Assembly (NCBI GenBank): GCA_002361175.1 | Contig: DESG01000176.1 | Coordinates: 8,523-28,257 of the forward strand | Direction of reading: 5' to 3' | Length of the DNA stretch: 19,735 nt | Origin: Lachnoclostridium sp. UBA3320 | GTDB taxonomy: Bacteria > Bacillota > Clostridia > Lachnospirales > Lachnospiraceae | Shown here: in pieces, positions 1 to 7,003 of the stretch | Layout of the letters: each line of letters opens with the position of its first letter | Position numbering within the stretch: the first letter of the stretch is position 1 | Position numbers and translations under genes: made by a program | The notes under the pieces: model-generated | Seen by the model: only the letters and a program-made list of their open reading frames with translations | Databases searched by the model: none | What the model was told of the DNA's origin: nothing

Positions 1-222
1 TGTCGCTGTTGGAGTTTCCGAAACTTGTGGCAAAGGAGTTGCCTCTGGTGTTTGTGCTGGTGTTTGTGTTGGTATCAGTGGAGTATGTATTATTTCGGGT
101 TCTGGTGATGGCATAGGCATCGCTTCTGCTGATGCCTGTATACCCCTTTGTGTAAATAATATAAACATCATTATAAATAATATATATACTGCCTTTACAT
201 ACCATTTAATGGATTTTTTCAT
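1..222 (-). CDS. N-terminus of a secreted protein with Thr/Pro-rich linker (partial)
   Basis: The reading frame is open from an ATG at 222 to the left window edge (74 codons, no stop). The start is supported by GGAGG at 235-239, about 11 nt upstream. Residues 1-8 are basic (MKKSIKWY), residues 9-24 form a hydrophobic stretch (VKAVYILFIMMFILFT), and an ASA-like signal-peptidase site follows near residue 32. The rest is rich in Pro, Thr and Glu with repeated TPxxTP-like spacing, as in the linkers of exported wall-associated or enzymatic proteins of clostridia. The functional domain lies outside the window, so no function is assigned. It is downstream of thrC on the same strand, 90 bases away, with no clear terminator between them. 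Confidence 0.7.
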   Translation of the reverse strand, partial: MKKSIKWYVKAVYILFIMMFILFTQRGIQASAEAMPMPSPEPEIIHTPLIPTQTPAQTPEATPLPQVSETPTAT

Positions 223-312
223 AGTAAATTATAACCTCCATATTTCAGAACCGCTCATTTTAATATACCATTATATATGATATTGACTTTTATCTTATGT
301 ATAATCTATAAA

Positions 313-1800
313 TTATAACTTTAGGATTTTTTCTACTTCTTTCTGCATATCTTTTGTGTCACATACTGTATTATGCAGTATATCAGCTTTGCGTATCTCA
401 GATATTGCCTTTGGTATATTTGTATGTGACAATTTGGACAGTTCATCAATTAATGCAAAATCATCTATGCCTTTATATTTTTCATCAATAGCACTCATAA
501 CACTTGTGCCAAACTTATATGGGCTTGCGGTAGATGCAATAACTGTTACTGATAAATCATTAGTCTTTTGTCTATAATCACGGTAAACAGCAGATGCAAC
601 TGCTGTATGCGTGTCTAATACATAACCAGTGTTATTATATACAGTTTTAATTTCAACAGCCGTTTTTTCCTCGTCTGCCCATCCGCCTATAAAGCAATTC
701 ATTTTTTCTTTCATATCAGGAGTTATTTCATATTTGCCTTGGCTTGTAAGTAAATTCATCATTTGACTTGTAGCGTCTGCATCTTCTCCCGCAATCTTAT
801 AGATTAAACGCTCAAGGTTGCTTGATATTAATATATCCATTGATGGTGACGATGTGAGTATAAAATCACGGTTTTTATCATAAATTCCTGTTTCAAAAAA
901 GTCAAACAAAACTTTATTTTCATTAGATGCACATATAAGTTTATTTACTGGCACTCCCATATTTTTGGCATAATACGCTGCAAGTATATTGCCAAAGTTG
1001 CCAGTAGGGACAACAAAGTTAATTTTTTCACCGTCTTTAATAACACCATCTGCAAGAAGTCTTGAATATGCATACACATAGTATACAACTTGCGGCACAA
1101 GACGGCCTATATTAATTGAATTGGCAGATGAAAATTGGTAGCCATGACTGTTCATAACCTCTGCTAATTTCTTATTGTTAAACATAGCCTTGACACCGCT
1201 TTGAGCATCATCAAAGTTACCTGTTATACCTATAACAGATGTATTACTACCTTTTTGTGTAACCATCTGCTTTTCTTGTATTTTGCTTACGCCATTTTTA
1301 GGGTAAAATACGATAATTCTTGTACCGTCAACATCTGCAAATCCTGCAAGTGCTGCTTTACCTGTATCACCAGATGTAGCTGTAAGTATTACAATCTCAT
1401 TCTTTATATTATTCTTTTTAGCTGAAGTTGTAAGAAGGTGTGGCAATATAGACAATGCCATGTCCTTAAATGCAATAGTAGCACCATGGAATAGTTCAAG
1501 ATAATAAACGCCTTCTTTTTCTGTTAATGGAACGATTTCCCCAGTATCGAACTTTTTGTCATATGCTTTTTCAATACAGTTTTTAAGTTCTGCTTCTGTA
1601 AAATCTGTCAAAAACAGTTTCATAACTTCATAAGCGGTCTCTTTATAAGACATCTTTGAAATTGCTTCTAAAGAAACGTCAAGCTGTGGTATGCTTTCTG
1701 GCACAAAAAGCCCTCCATCATCAGCCAGCCCCTTTAAGATTGCCTGTGATGCAGTCACCTTTACTTGTCCACTGCGTGTGCTCTGGTACATAAGTTCCAT
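313..1800 (-). CDS. thrC: Threonine synthase
   Basis: PLP-dependent lyase converting O-phospho-L-homoserine to L-threonine, the last step of threonine synthesis, in the cytoplasm. The 495-residue product has the length of the longer (yeast/E. coli-type) threonine synthases. Residues 1-95 carry the typical N-terminal subdomain (YQSTRSG, GLADDGGLFVPE). The PLP lysine is in HGATIAFKDMAL (K112). TATSGDTGKAA is the phosphate-binding loop. The ATG at 1800 is chosen because GGAGG sits at 1807-1811, 6 nt upstream, and because the family normally starts near the YxSTRG motif. The frame continues upstream to 1887, but that stretch overlaps the promoter. The gene appears monocistronic, with a promoter at 1859-1887. 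No T-box leader is visible, as the leader is only about 50 nt. Confident call. Confidence 0.95.
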   Translation of the reverse strand: MELMYQSTRSGQVKVTASQAILKGLADDGGLFVPESIPQLDVSLEAISKMSYKETAYEVMKLFLTDFTEAELKNCIEKAYDKKFDTGEIVPLTEKEGVYYLELFHGATIAFKDMALSILPHLLTTSAKKNNIKNEIVILTATSGDTGKAALAGFADVDGTRIIVFYPKNGVSKIQEKQMVTQKGSNTSVIGITGNFDDAQSGVKAMFNNKKLAEVMNSHGYQFSSANSINIGRLVPQVVYYVYAYSRLLADGVIKDGEKINFVVPTGNFGNILAAYYAKNMGVPVNKLICASNENKVLFDFFETGIYDKNRDFILTSSPSMDILISSNLERLIYKIAGEDADATSQMMNLLTSQGKYEITPDMKEKMNCFIGGWADEEKTAVEIKTVYNNTGYVLDTHTAVASAVYRDYRQKTNDLSVTVIASTASPYKFGTSVMSAIDEKYKGIDDFALIDELSKLSHTNIPKAISEIRKADILHNTVCDTKDMQKEVEKILKL

Positions 1801-1858
1801 TATATTCCTCCATTCTGCAGCATAGTATAGCTGCATATAACTGTTATATTTGAACCAT

Positions 1859-1887
1859 ATCATACAATAACATTGTATTAATTTCAA
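1859..1887 (-). promoter_or_regulatory. thrC promoter with inverted repeat in the spacer
   Basis: On the minus strand, -35 TTGAAA (1882-1887), a 17-bp spacer and -10 TATGAT (1859-1864). The perfect inverted repeat ATACAAT-AAC-ATTGTAT (1862-1878) fills most of the spacer and touches the -10, so a repressor bound there would block polymerase. A weaker repeat (GCAGC...GCTGC, 1817-1834) lies in the leader. Confidence 0.65.
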
Positions 1888-1929
1888 GAACCCTTGGCAA
1901 AAATTTATTTTTATGTTAAATACAGAAAA

Positions 1930-1966
1930 GCGTACTTAAAAATGCTGCTAGCAAGTTTAAATACGC
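1930..1966 (-). terminator. Probable Rho-independent terminator of the SleB-like gene
   Basis: Arms at 1930-1940 and 1956-1966 pair over 11 bp with one mismatch, and inner GCT/AGC pairing extends the stem. On the minus strand the hairpin is followed by CTTTTCTG, a short and imperfect T-tract. It lies 60 nt past the sleB-like stop and about 40 bp before the thrC -35. Confidence 0.5.
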
Positions 1967-1977
1967 TATTTTCAAGA

Positions 1978-2004
1978 ACTGGCATATAAACTTTATATAC
2001 CAGT
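1978..2004 (-). terminator. AT-rich hairpin after the SleB-like gene
   Basis: Arms of 13 bp with one mismatch and a 1-nt centre (1978-1990 and 1992-2004), 22 nt past the sleB-like stop. No T-run follows on the minus strand, so it may be an mRNA 3' stem or the first part of a double terminator with 1930-1966. Confidence 0.35.
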
Positions 2005-2026
2005 GTTTAGAAACTTTTAACATTTT

Positions 2027-2674
2027 TTATTTATAAAACTCGTGGCATTTGTATCCAAACAACCTTGTAAGACATCTGTCAAACCATGACGCATTGTCTG
2101 GGTCAGCATATGCTCTTTCCATAAAATAGAGTGCCCCTTGTGATGGGTCGTTTCCATTTAAAGCATCTTCTACAGCTTTTTTGGTGTCTTTTGATACGTC
2201 CACAGTATAATATCTTCCATCATGTATAGGTGAAAACTGATACGTTGAACCACTGTGTGCAAAAACTACTTCCTCAACAGTAGAAGGAAAAGACTTGTCC
2301 TTAACCCTGTTTAAAACAACGTTTGCTACAAGCACCTTTCCTTTATGGTCTTCACCTCCAGCTTCAGCTTCAACAATTCTCTCCAGTATAGTTCTGTCAT
2401 TCGATGACACAGATACTCCACAACTTTTCTTTATACGTGCTGCTTCCTGTATTTGTGCTCTTTTTTCATGATTGTCACTAAGCCTCTTGATTCTGTTGTA
2501 ATTGTCAATATTTTCTACAATACAACTCTGTGGCTGTACTATAACCACTTTTTGCGAAGAAGCATCCCTTACCGCTTCTGGTGCCATTGCAACTGCTGCA
2601 TCACCAACTGTCGGTATAAGTGCTGCACTTACTACTGTTACCGCCGCTAATGCTCCTTTTGTTACTTTCTTCAT
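2027..2674 (-). CDS. Secreted cell wall hydrolase, SleB family
   Basis: The 215-residue product has a signal peptide (about residues 1-28: KK, then ALAAVTVVSAALIPTVG, then AxA), a charged linker (40-90) and a C-terminal SleB-type domain (Hydrolase_2, about 92-215). The domain shows the family pattern ILERIVEAEAGGE (E102-E108, containing the presumed catalytic Glu), then GKVLVANVVLNRV, FSPI and a closing ALYF...F. Members are peptidoglycan lytic transglycosylases/amidases acting on spore cortex or vegetative wall. There is no separate peptidoglycan-binding domain, so this may be a CwlJ/SleB relative working on the vegetative wall rather than a true germination enzyme. The ATG at 2674 has AGGT 6-7 nt upstream. 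It has its own promoter and is divergent from the AP2-like gene. Confidence 0.88.
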   Translation of the reverse strand: MKKVTKGALAAVTVVSAALIPTVGDAAVAMAPEAVRDASSQKVVIVQPQSCIVENIDNYNRIKRLSDNHEKRAQIQEAARIKKSCGVSVSSNDRTILERIVEAEAGGEDHKGKVLVANVVLNRVKDKSFPSTVEEVVFAHSGSTYQFSPIHDGRYYTVDVSKDTKKAVEDALNGNDPSQGALYFMERAYADPDNASWFDRCLTRLFGYKCHEFYK

Positions 2675-2744
2675 ACATTACCTCATTTCTGCATAGCCTC
2701 TAATGGCTCTGGCTTTATTACGAATAGCAAGTCTGTAGTTTAAA

Positions 2745-2773
2745 ATATTACATAAGATTAATTTTTGTTACAA
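2745..2773 (-). promoter_or_regulatory. Promoter of the SleB-like gene
   Basis: Minus strand -35 TTGTAA (2768-2773), 17-bp spacer, -10 TAATAT (2745-2750), giving a leader of about 65 nt. It faces away from the AP2-gene promoter at 2810-2838. Confidence 0.55.
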
Positions 2774-2809
2774 AACTATTACAAATTATATGAATTATTT
2801 TAAAATTTA

Positions 2810-2838
2810 TTCACTTTATTTACAAATTTGTGTATACT
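2810..2838 (+). promoter_or_regulatory. Promoter of the AP2/HNH-like gene
   Basis: Plus strand -35 TTCACT (2810-2815), 17-bp spacer, -10 TATACT (2833-2838). Transcription would begin near 2845, so the gene must start at 2874 rather than at an upstream in-frame ATG at 2790. Confidence 0.6.
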
Positions 2839-2873
2839 TAACAAAAAATAACTTGATTATATGGAGAAGATGT

Positions 2874-3668
2874 ATGAAAACTGGTGTATATAAATCAATT
2901 AAAAAAGATGGAAGTATTTATTATCGCTCTTCTGTTACATTTCATTCAAAGCATATAAGCCTTGGAAGTTTTGACAGTGAAGAGGAGGCACACAGCGCCT
3001 ACCTTGACGCTACAGGTATTATAAATAGTGAGAGTATTTATACTCCTGATGATTACCCTGACGCAAACTGTCGGTCACTTTCTTTTAATAAATGGGTTGT
3101 CTTAAATAATTTTAAAAATAATGGCATATATATAAAAACACCTATTTATTTAAAGAAGAAATATTTTAATTACTACATTTCTGAACATGATATTCTTATT
3201 TTTGACGCTGACGACCTTTTTTATTATTCAGAACATACAATTATGAGACGTGGAAGTCATCTTTTTGTTACAGAATATGGTATGCAGGTAAATATTGCAT
3301 CACGCTACGGCATACGCAATTTTGCAAGACCTGGTATAGATTTTCGCTTTGTTAATGGCAATGACAAAGATTTTAGGTATTCTAATATAGAGGTACTAAA
3401 TACTTATCAAGGTGTGACTATTGAAAGGTATAAAAATAGTATGCATTACACTGCACGTATTCATATCAATGGAAATTTTACTATTGGGCGTTATGATACT
3501 ATTGAAAAAGCAGCTATAGCATATAATAAGGCAGCAGATTTGCTTGAAAAAAAGGGAATTGTGAAAAAATTTGAAAGAAATTATATTGAAGAAATGACTG
3601 CGAAAGAATATATAGATATATATGATTCTTTGAATATAGCAGATAAAATAGTTAATTATATTGGTTGA
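2874..3668 (+). CDS. AP2-like/degenerate-HNH/AP2-like DNA-binding protein
   Basis: The 264-residue product looks like a descendant of AP2-HNH homing endonucleases. Residues 3-49 resemble an AP2 DNA-binding domain (GVYKSIKKDG, ISLGSFDSEEEAHSAYLDA, matching the plant-like LGxFDTxEEAAxAYDxAA). Residues 178-228 form a second copy (YQGVTIERYKNSMHYTARI, FTIGRYDTIEKAAIAYNKAA). Between them, residues 112-176 align by eye with an HNH core: IDFRFVNGNDKDFRYSNIEVL corresponds to vdHidGnplDNRxENLrvv, but the leading catalytic His is Phe/Arg and the first Asn position is altered. Nuclease activity is therefore probably lost and DNA binding kept. The ATG at 2874 has GGAG 7 nt upstream and follows a promoter. 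A 62-nt imperfect palindrome follows the stop. The function is unknown; it may be a regulator or an inactive mobile-element relic. Confidence 0.7.
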   Translation: MKTGVYKSIKKDGSIYYRSSVTFHSKHISLGSFDSEEEAHSAYLDATGIINSESIYTPDDYPDANCRSLSFNKWVVLNNFKNNGIYIKTPIYLKKKYFNYYISEHDILIFDADDLFYYSEHTIMRRGSHLFVTEYGMQVNIASRYGIRNFARPGIDFRFVNGNDKDFRYSNIEVLNTYQGVTIERYKNSMHYTARIHINGNFTIGRYDTIEKAAIAYNKAADLLEKKGIVKKFERNYIEEMTAKEYIDIYDSLNIADKIVNYIG

Positions 3669-3677
3669 AATTTGTTT

Positions 3678-3739
3678 TTGCAGATATATCTATTGGACAT
3701 CTCTTTCTTGGTTAATTTCTTCCAATGACATATCTGCAA
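3678..3739 (+). terminator. Long imperfect palindrome, probable terminator of the AP2/HNH-like gene
   Basis: The left arm (3678-3697) and right arm (3721-3739) match over about 19 pairs with one mismatch and one bulged base, around a 23-nt loop. It starts 9 nt after the stop and is followed on the plus strand by T-rich 3740-3749 (six consecutive T). The position fits a terminator; the long arms and large loop are unusual for one. Confidence 0.5.
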
Positions 3740-3793
3740 TTCCTTTTTTCCCTGCATTTGAATCTTGCCAGTTAATTCAGTAAAATTTGACAA

Positions 3794-4453
3794 TTAAGAC
3801 AAATATTCCCATGCTTTACTTACACTTATGCCAAGTTCATTTACAAGCTCACGGATAATGCTCTCATCATCATAATTATAGCGTTTAAGAATACGTATCA
3901 AACCTGCTGCACCTTTTTCTATACCATCATTTTGACCTTTCGCATATCCATCATTTTTAATAGTCCTTGCTTCATATTCTAATATTTTTCCGCCCATAAC
4001 ATCTATTGTCTCCTCTCTTACTTTGTCATACTTTTCTGCTATACCTTTCATTACATATTTCATCATATCAATAATAGACAGCTTTTCATATTTTGTTATA
4101 TCACCTTCCTCTGATAAAATATTCAGTTTATTAATGATAAAACTGTATTCTTTTTTCAGATTGTCAAGCCTTTCTTCGTCTTCTTCAATCTTATCAAACT
4201 GTTTCTCATAACAAAAAATATAGAATGGCAATAGAAAATACAATTTCTTTTCAAATCATACTCAAATATACGTATTATTATGCTACCATCAACTGTACTC
4301 TGGCACTCTATATGAAATCTTCGTTCTGTCTTTCCTTTTATTATAAAATATGCATCTGTTATTTTTTCATCTCTGCCACCATCTTTAACTGTTATAAAAT
4401 GTTCATTCTGTAAAAGTATTATTTTTCGTTAATGGTGTATTTGATACGCTCAT
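3794..4453 (-). pseudogene. Remnant of an Rpn-like/PD-(D/E)XK nuclease family gene with two internal deletions
   Basis: This gene keeps a promoter, a ribosome binding site (GGAGG at 4460-4464) and an ATG at 4453 (MSVSNTP), but the frame stops after 16 codons. A second frame then gives NEHFITVKDGG...KITDAYFIIKGK followed by FHIECQSTVDGSIIIRIFEYD, the nuclease-like core of a family common in Lachnospiraceae. A third frame (4253-3794) gives FEKKLYFLLPFYIF, a coiled-coil-like helix and the typical end GYAKGQNDGIEKG. Full relatives are about 280-300 residues. The pieces lack about 35-40 residues after the start and about 90 residues after FEYD. Both losses change frame, so no intact protein can be made, although a 149-residue C-terminal piece from a TTG at 4243 is open. 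Such proteins are linked to recombination-promoting nucleases (Rpn). Family assignment is from memory of its motifs. Confidence 0.72.
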
Positions 4454-4549
4454 CTTTTGCCTCCAATTACAAATAAAAATATATCTGGTTTTGTATATTT
4501 TCTTAATTTTTGTTTAATTACTGTTCCATTAAGGATATTTTGTACTTTT

Positions 4550-4578
4550 ATATTATCATAAAAAAATTTTTTTATCAA
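4550..4578 (-). promoter_or_regulatory. Promoter of the Rpn-like remnant
   Basis: Minus strand -35 TTGATA (4573-4578), 17-bp spacer holding a run of seven A then seven T (read on plus at 4560-4573), -10 TAATAT (4550-4555). The rest of 4454-4668 is AT-rich and shows no gene. The promoter still looks intact although the gene is broken. Confidence 0.5.
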
Positions 4579-4668
4579 TATAAATCTACGACAATCGTAA
4601 AAAAATATATTTAAGGGGTATCTGAACTGTTACAATATTTTGAAACTAAATATACATTATAGGCAAAC

Positions 4669-4706
4669 AAATAGCCGCTTAGCTTTTAAAACTCAGGCGG
4701 CTATTT
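4669..4706 (-). terminator. Terminator of the riboflavin operon
   Basis: Perfect 10-bp arms AAATAGCCGC/GCGGCTATTT (4669-4678 and 4697-4706), 24 nt past the yqeG-like stop. On the minus strand the stem is followed by TTTGTTTG; on plus by TTTTTGTT. It can work in both directions, but only the minus strand has a gene leading into it. Confidence 0.85.
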
Positions 4707-4729
4707 TTGTTATAGCTTAATATTAATAG

Positions 4730-5236
4730 TCAAATAGATGTATGCTTTAACTTGCCATACTTTTTAAGTATAAAATATTCAAGTCTGCGTTTAAGTATTA
4801 TTTGTATCTCTTCGTGCTTTGCTATAGGCTTTACAAGTATTGAATGTATTCCTGCCTTATTAGCTCCTAGTATATCGGTAAATATTTGGTCTCCTACAAA
4901 AAGTGTATTATTTTTTGTAGTTCCCATACGGTTTATCCCTTCTATATATCCTTTTGGAGAGGGTTTTCCAGCGTTGTATACATAATCTGATTCAAGTGCA
5001 TCAGCAAGAGGTTTTACCCTGTATTCTTTGTTATTAGAGATAATACAAGTTTTAAACCCAATCTCTTTAAGCTGCTCAAATAGTTCAATAGCTCGTATGG
5101 TGACAGGTTGGTCATGTTCGACCAAAGTATTATCTACATCAAACAAAATTCCTCTGTAACCTTTTTGATAATATCCATAAAAATCAATATCATATGCCGA
5201 GTCATAGTCCTCACTTGGAAATAAACTTTGATACAT
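4730..5236 (-). CDS. yqeG: YqeG-family HAD-IIIA phosphatase, last gene of the rib operon
   Basis: The 168-residue soluble HAD-superfamily hydrolase has the full YqeG layout. DVDNT (D33, D35) is motif I with the nucleophile and acid/base Asp; IISNN (S67) is motif II; KPSP (K91) is motif III; GDQIFTD (D116, D121) is motif IV, binding Mg2+. There is no large cap domain. The ATG at 5236 has AAAGGA 7-8 nt upstream and is preferred to a TTG 15 nt earlier. It begins 40 nt after ribH, with no promoter or terminator between, so it should be transcribed with the riboflavin genes under the FMN riboswitch. YqeG relatives include the yeast phosphatidylglycerophosphatase Gep4, and in Bacillus yqeG sits beside yqeH/aroE. 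Here the company is riboflavin synthesis, which makes the missing pyrimidine-phosphate phosphatase step a plausible role (inference). Confidence 0.88.
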   Translation of the reverse strand: MYQSLFPSEDYDSAYDIDFYGYYQKGYRGILFDVDNTLVEHDQPVTIRAIELFEQLKEIGFKTCIISNNKEYRVKPLADALESDYVYNAGKPSPKGYIEGINRMGTTKNNTLFVGDQIFTDILGANKAGIHSILVKPIAKHEEIQIILKRRLEYFILKKYGKLKHTSI

Positions 5237-5276
5237 TATATATCCTTTCAATAAGCTGGTTTAATATTTGTGGCAT

Positions 5277-5750
5277 TTACGCATTTGTAAACTGCCTAGA
5301 CAGATTAATCATTTCTATTGCACCAAGTGCGCAGTCATATCCCTTATTGCCAGCTTTTGTGCCAGCACGTTCTATTGCCTGTTGGATATTGTCTGTAGTA
5401 ACTATTCCAAACATTACAGGTATTCCTGATTCAAGTCCTATACTTGCAATACCTTTTGCCGCTTCATTGCACACAAGGTCATAGTGGCTTGTTGCACCTC
5501 TTATAACTGCACCAAGGCAAATAACTGCATCATAATTTCCAGACATTGCCATCTTTTTTGCCATAAACGGTATCTCAAATGCACCTGGTACCCATGCAAG
5601 TGTTATATTATCATCGTCTACGCCATGACGCACAAGGCCATCTACTGCGCCGCTTATAAGTTTAGATACGATAAATTCATTAAATCTTGCACCTACAATT
5701 CCAATTTTAATACTGCCGTCTGCAACGACTTTTCCTTCTAATGTTTTCAT
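5277..5750 (-). CDS. ribH: 6,7-dimethyl-8-ribityllumazine synthase
   Basis: Condenses 5-amino-6-ribitylaminouracil with 3,4-dihydroxy-2-butanone 4-phosphate to give lumazine, the penultimate step of riboflavin synthesis. The enzyme typically assembles into pentamers or 60-mer capsids. The 157 residues are full length. Visible landmarks are IGIVGARFNEFI (substrate-binding Phe/Asn), WVPGAFEIP, CLGAVIRGATSHYD with the catalytic His (H89), and GIVTTDNIQQAIERAGTKAGNKG. The ATG at 5750 is preceded by AGGAGG at a rather wide 12-nt spacing. It follows ribBA by 26 nt in the operon. Confidence 0.97.
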   Translation of the reverse strand: MKTLEGKVVADGSIKIGIVGARFNEFIVSKLISGAVDGLVRHGVDDDNITLAWVPGAFEIPFMAKKMAMSGNYDAVICLGAVIRGATSHYDLVCNEAAKGIASIGLESGIPVMFGIVTTDNIQQAIERAGTKAGNKGYDCALGAIEMINLSRQFTNA

Positions 5751-5776
5751 ATAATTTTATTTCCTCCTTCTACAAA

Positions 5777-6979
5777 TTATAAATCAAGTATATGCCCCAT
5801 TTTCTCTTTCTTTGTCCTAAGATAGAAAAGGTCATACTTACTTGGCTCTATCTGCAATGGCACTCTTTCAACAATTTCAAGGTTATACCCTGAAAGTCCA
5901 TATACTTTTAATGGATTGTTAGTCATAAGCCTTAACTGACGTATGCCAAGGTCAACAAGTATCTGTGTGCCTATGGTATAGTCTCTTGCATCTTCTGGAA
6001 AGCCAAGTTCAAGGTTGGCTTCAACAGTGTCCATTCCACTGTCTTGAAGCGAATATGCACGTATTTTATTGATAAGACCTATACCACGACCTTCCTGTCT
6101 CATATAAAGAAGTACGCCTCTGCCCTCTTTTTCAATCATTCTCATAGCGGCGTCATACTGCTGCCCACAGTCACACCTTGCAGAGCCAAGGGCATCTCCT
6201 GTAAGGCACTCTGAATGGACACGACACAGTACAGGTTTTCCGTCTGATATATCACCTTTTACAAGTGCAACATGGTGCTCACCATTTAACTTATTAATAT
6301 ATCCATATATAGTAAAATCTCCATAGCGTGTAGGCATCTTGGCTTTTGCTACACACTCTACAAGCACTTCATGTTCTTTTCTGTACTGTACAAGGTCTGC
6401 AATTCTGCCAAACTTTAATTTGTGTTTCTTTGCAAATGCAAGCAAGTCTTTTGTTCTTGCCATGCTTCCGTCTTCTTTCATTATTTCACAGCACAACCCT
6501 ACAGGTTCAAGCCCTGCAAGCCTTACCATATCAACAGTTGCTTCTGTATGCCCATTGCGTTCAAGCACTCCGCCTTTCTTTGCCTGTAGTGGAAACATAT
6601 GTCCTGGCATCCTAAAATCTTCTGGTCTGGCATTAGGTTCAACACACTTTTGCGCAGTTATTGAACGCTCATATGCAGAAATCCCCGTAACTGTGTCTTT
6701 ATGGTCAATGGAAATAGTAAATGCTGTACAGTGGTTGTCAGTGTTTATCTCACACATCTGGCGAAGTCCAAGTTTCTTTGTATATTCTGCATCCATAGGC
6801 ATACATATCAGCCCTCTTGCATAGCTTGCCATAAAGTTTACATTTTCTTGTGTGGCATACCTTGCTGCACAGATTACATCACCTTCATTTTCCCTATCTT
6901 CATCATCAATCATTACAACATTTTTTCCTGCTTTAATATCTTCGATTAATTCCTCAATCGTATTAAATTCTGTAGCCAT
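5777..6979 (-). CDS. ribBA: Bifunctional DHBP synthase/GTP cyclohydrolase II
   Basis: This 400-residue fusion supplies both precursors of riboflavin. Residues 1-200 are 3,4-dihydroxy-2-butanone-4-phosphate synthase (from ribulose 5-phosphate), with the metal/active-site run IDDEDRENEGD (24-34) and the RNGHTEATVDMVRLAG segment (141-156). Residues 205-400 are GTP cyclohydrolase II, with the zinc cysteines in HSECLTGDALGSARCDCG (C258, C269, C271), RQEGRGIGL (294-302) and TNNPLK. Both active sites look intact. The ATG at 6979 has GAGGT 5-6 nt upstream. It is 24 nt downstream of ribE. Confidence 0.97.
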   Translation of the reverse strand: MATEFNTIEELIEDIKAGKNVVMIDDEDRENEGDVICAARYATQENVNFMASYARGLICMPMDAEYTKKLGLRQMCEINTDNHCTAFTISIDHKDTVTGISAYERSITAQKCVEPNARPEDFRMPGHMFPLQAKKGGVLERNGHTEATVDMVRLAGLEPVGLCCEIMKEDGSMARTKDLLAFAKKHKLKFGRIADLVQYRKEHEVLVECVAKAKMPTRYGDFTIYGYINKLNGEHHVALVKGDISDGKPVLCRVHSECLTGDALGSARCDCGQQYDAAMRMIEKEGRGVLLYMRQEGRGIGLINKIRAYSLQDSGMDTVEANLELGFPEDARDYTIGTQILVDLGIRQLRLMTNNPLKVYGLSGYNLEIVERVPLQIEPSKYDLFYLRTKKEKMGHILDL

Positions 6980-7003
6980 TTTTTACCTCATTTCTTTACT
7001 ATA

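Noticed and set aside
223..312. Terminator after thrC and promoter for the partial gene
   Set aside because: AT-rich with a TATAAT-like hexamer but no acceptable -35 and no stable hairpin.
1801..1887. N-terminal extension of threonine synthase by 29 codons
   Set aside because: It would cover the leader and the -10/-35 region and lacks family similarity; GGAGG precedes the ATG at 1800.
2790..2873. Upstream ATG for the AP2/HNH-like gene
   Set aside because: It lies upstream of the -35/-10 pair at 2810-2838 and has no ribosome binding site.
3690..3731. Minus-strand 13-codon frame MSLEEINQE..., similar to antitoxin C-terminal ends
   Set aside because: Too short, has no ribosome binding site, and is formed by the palindrome arm and loop; no toxin gene beside it.
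6339..6824. 161-codon plus-strand frame opposite ribBA
   Set aside because: Exact antisense of a well-supported gene; composition is that of a mirrored coding strand and it has no ribosome binding site.
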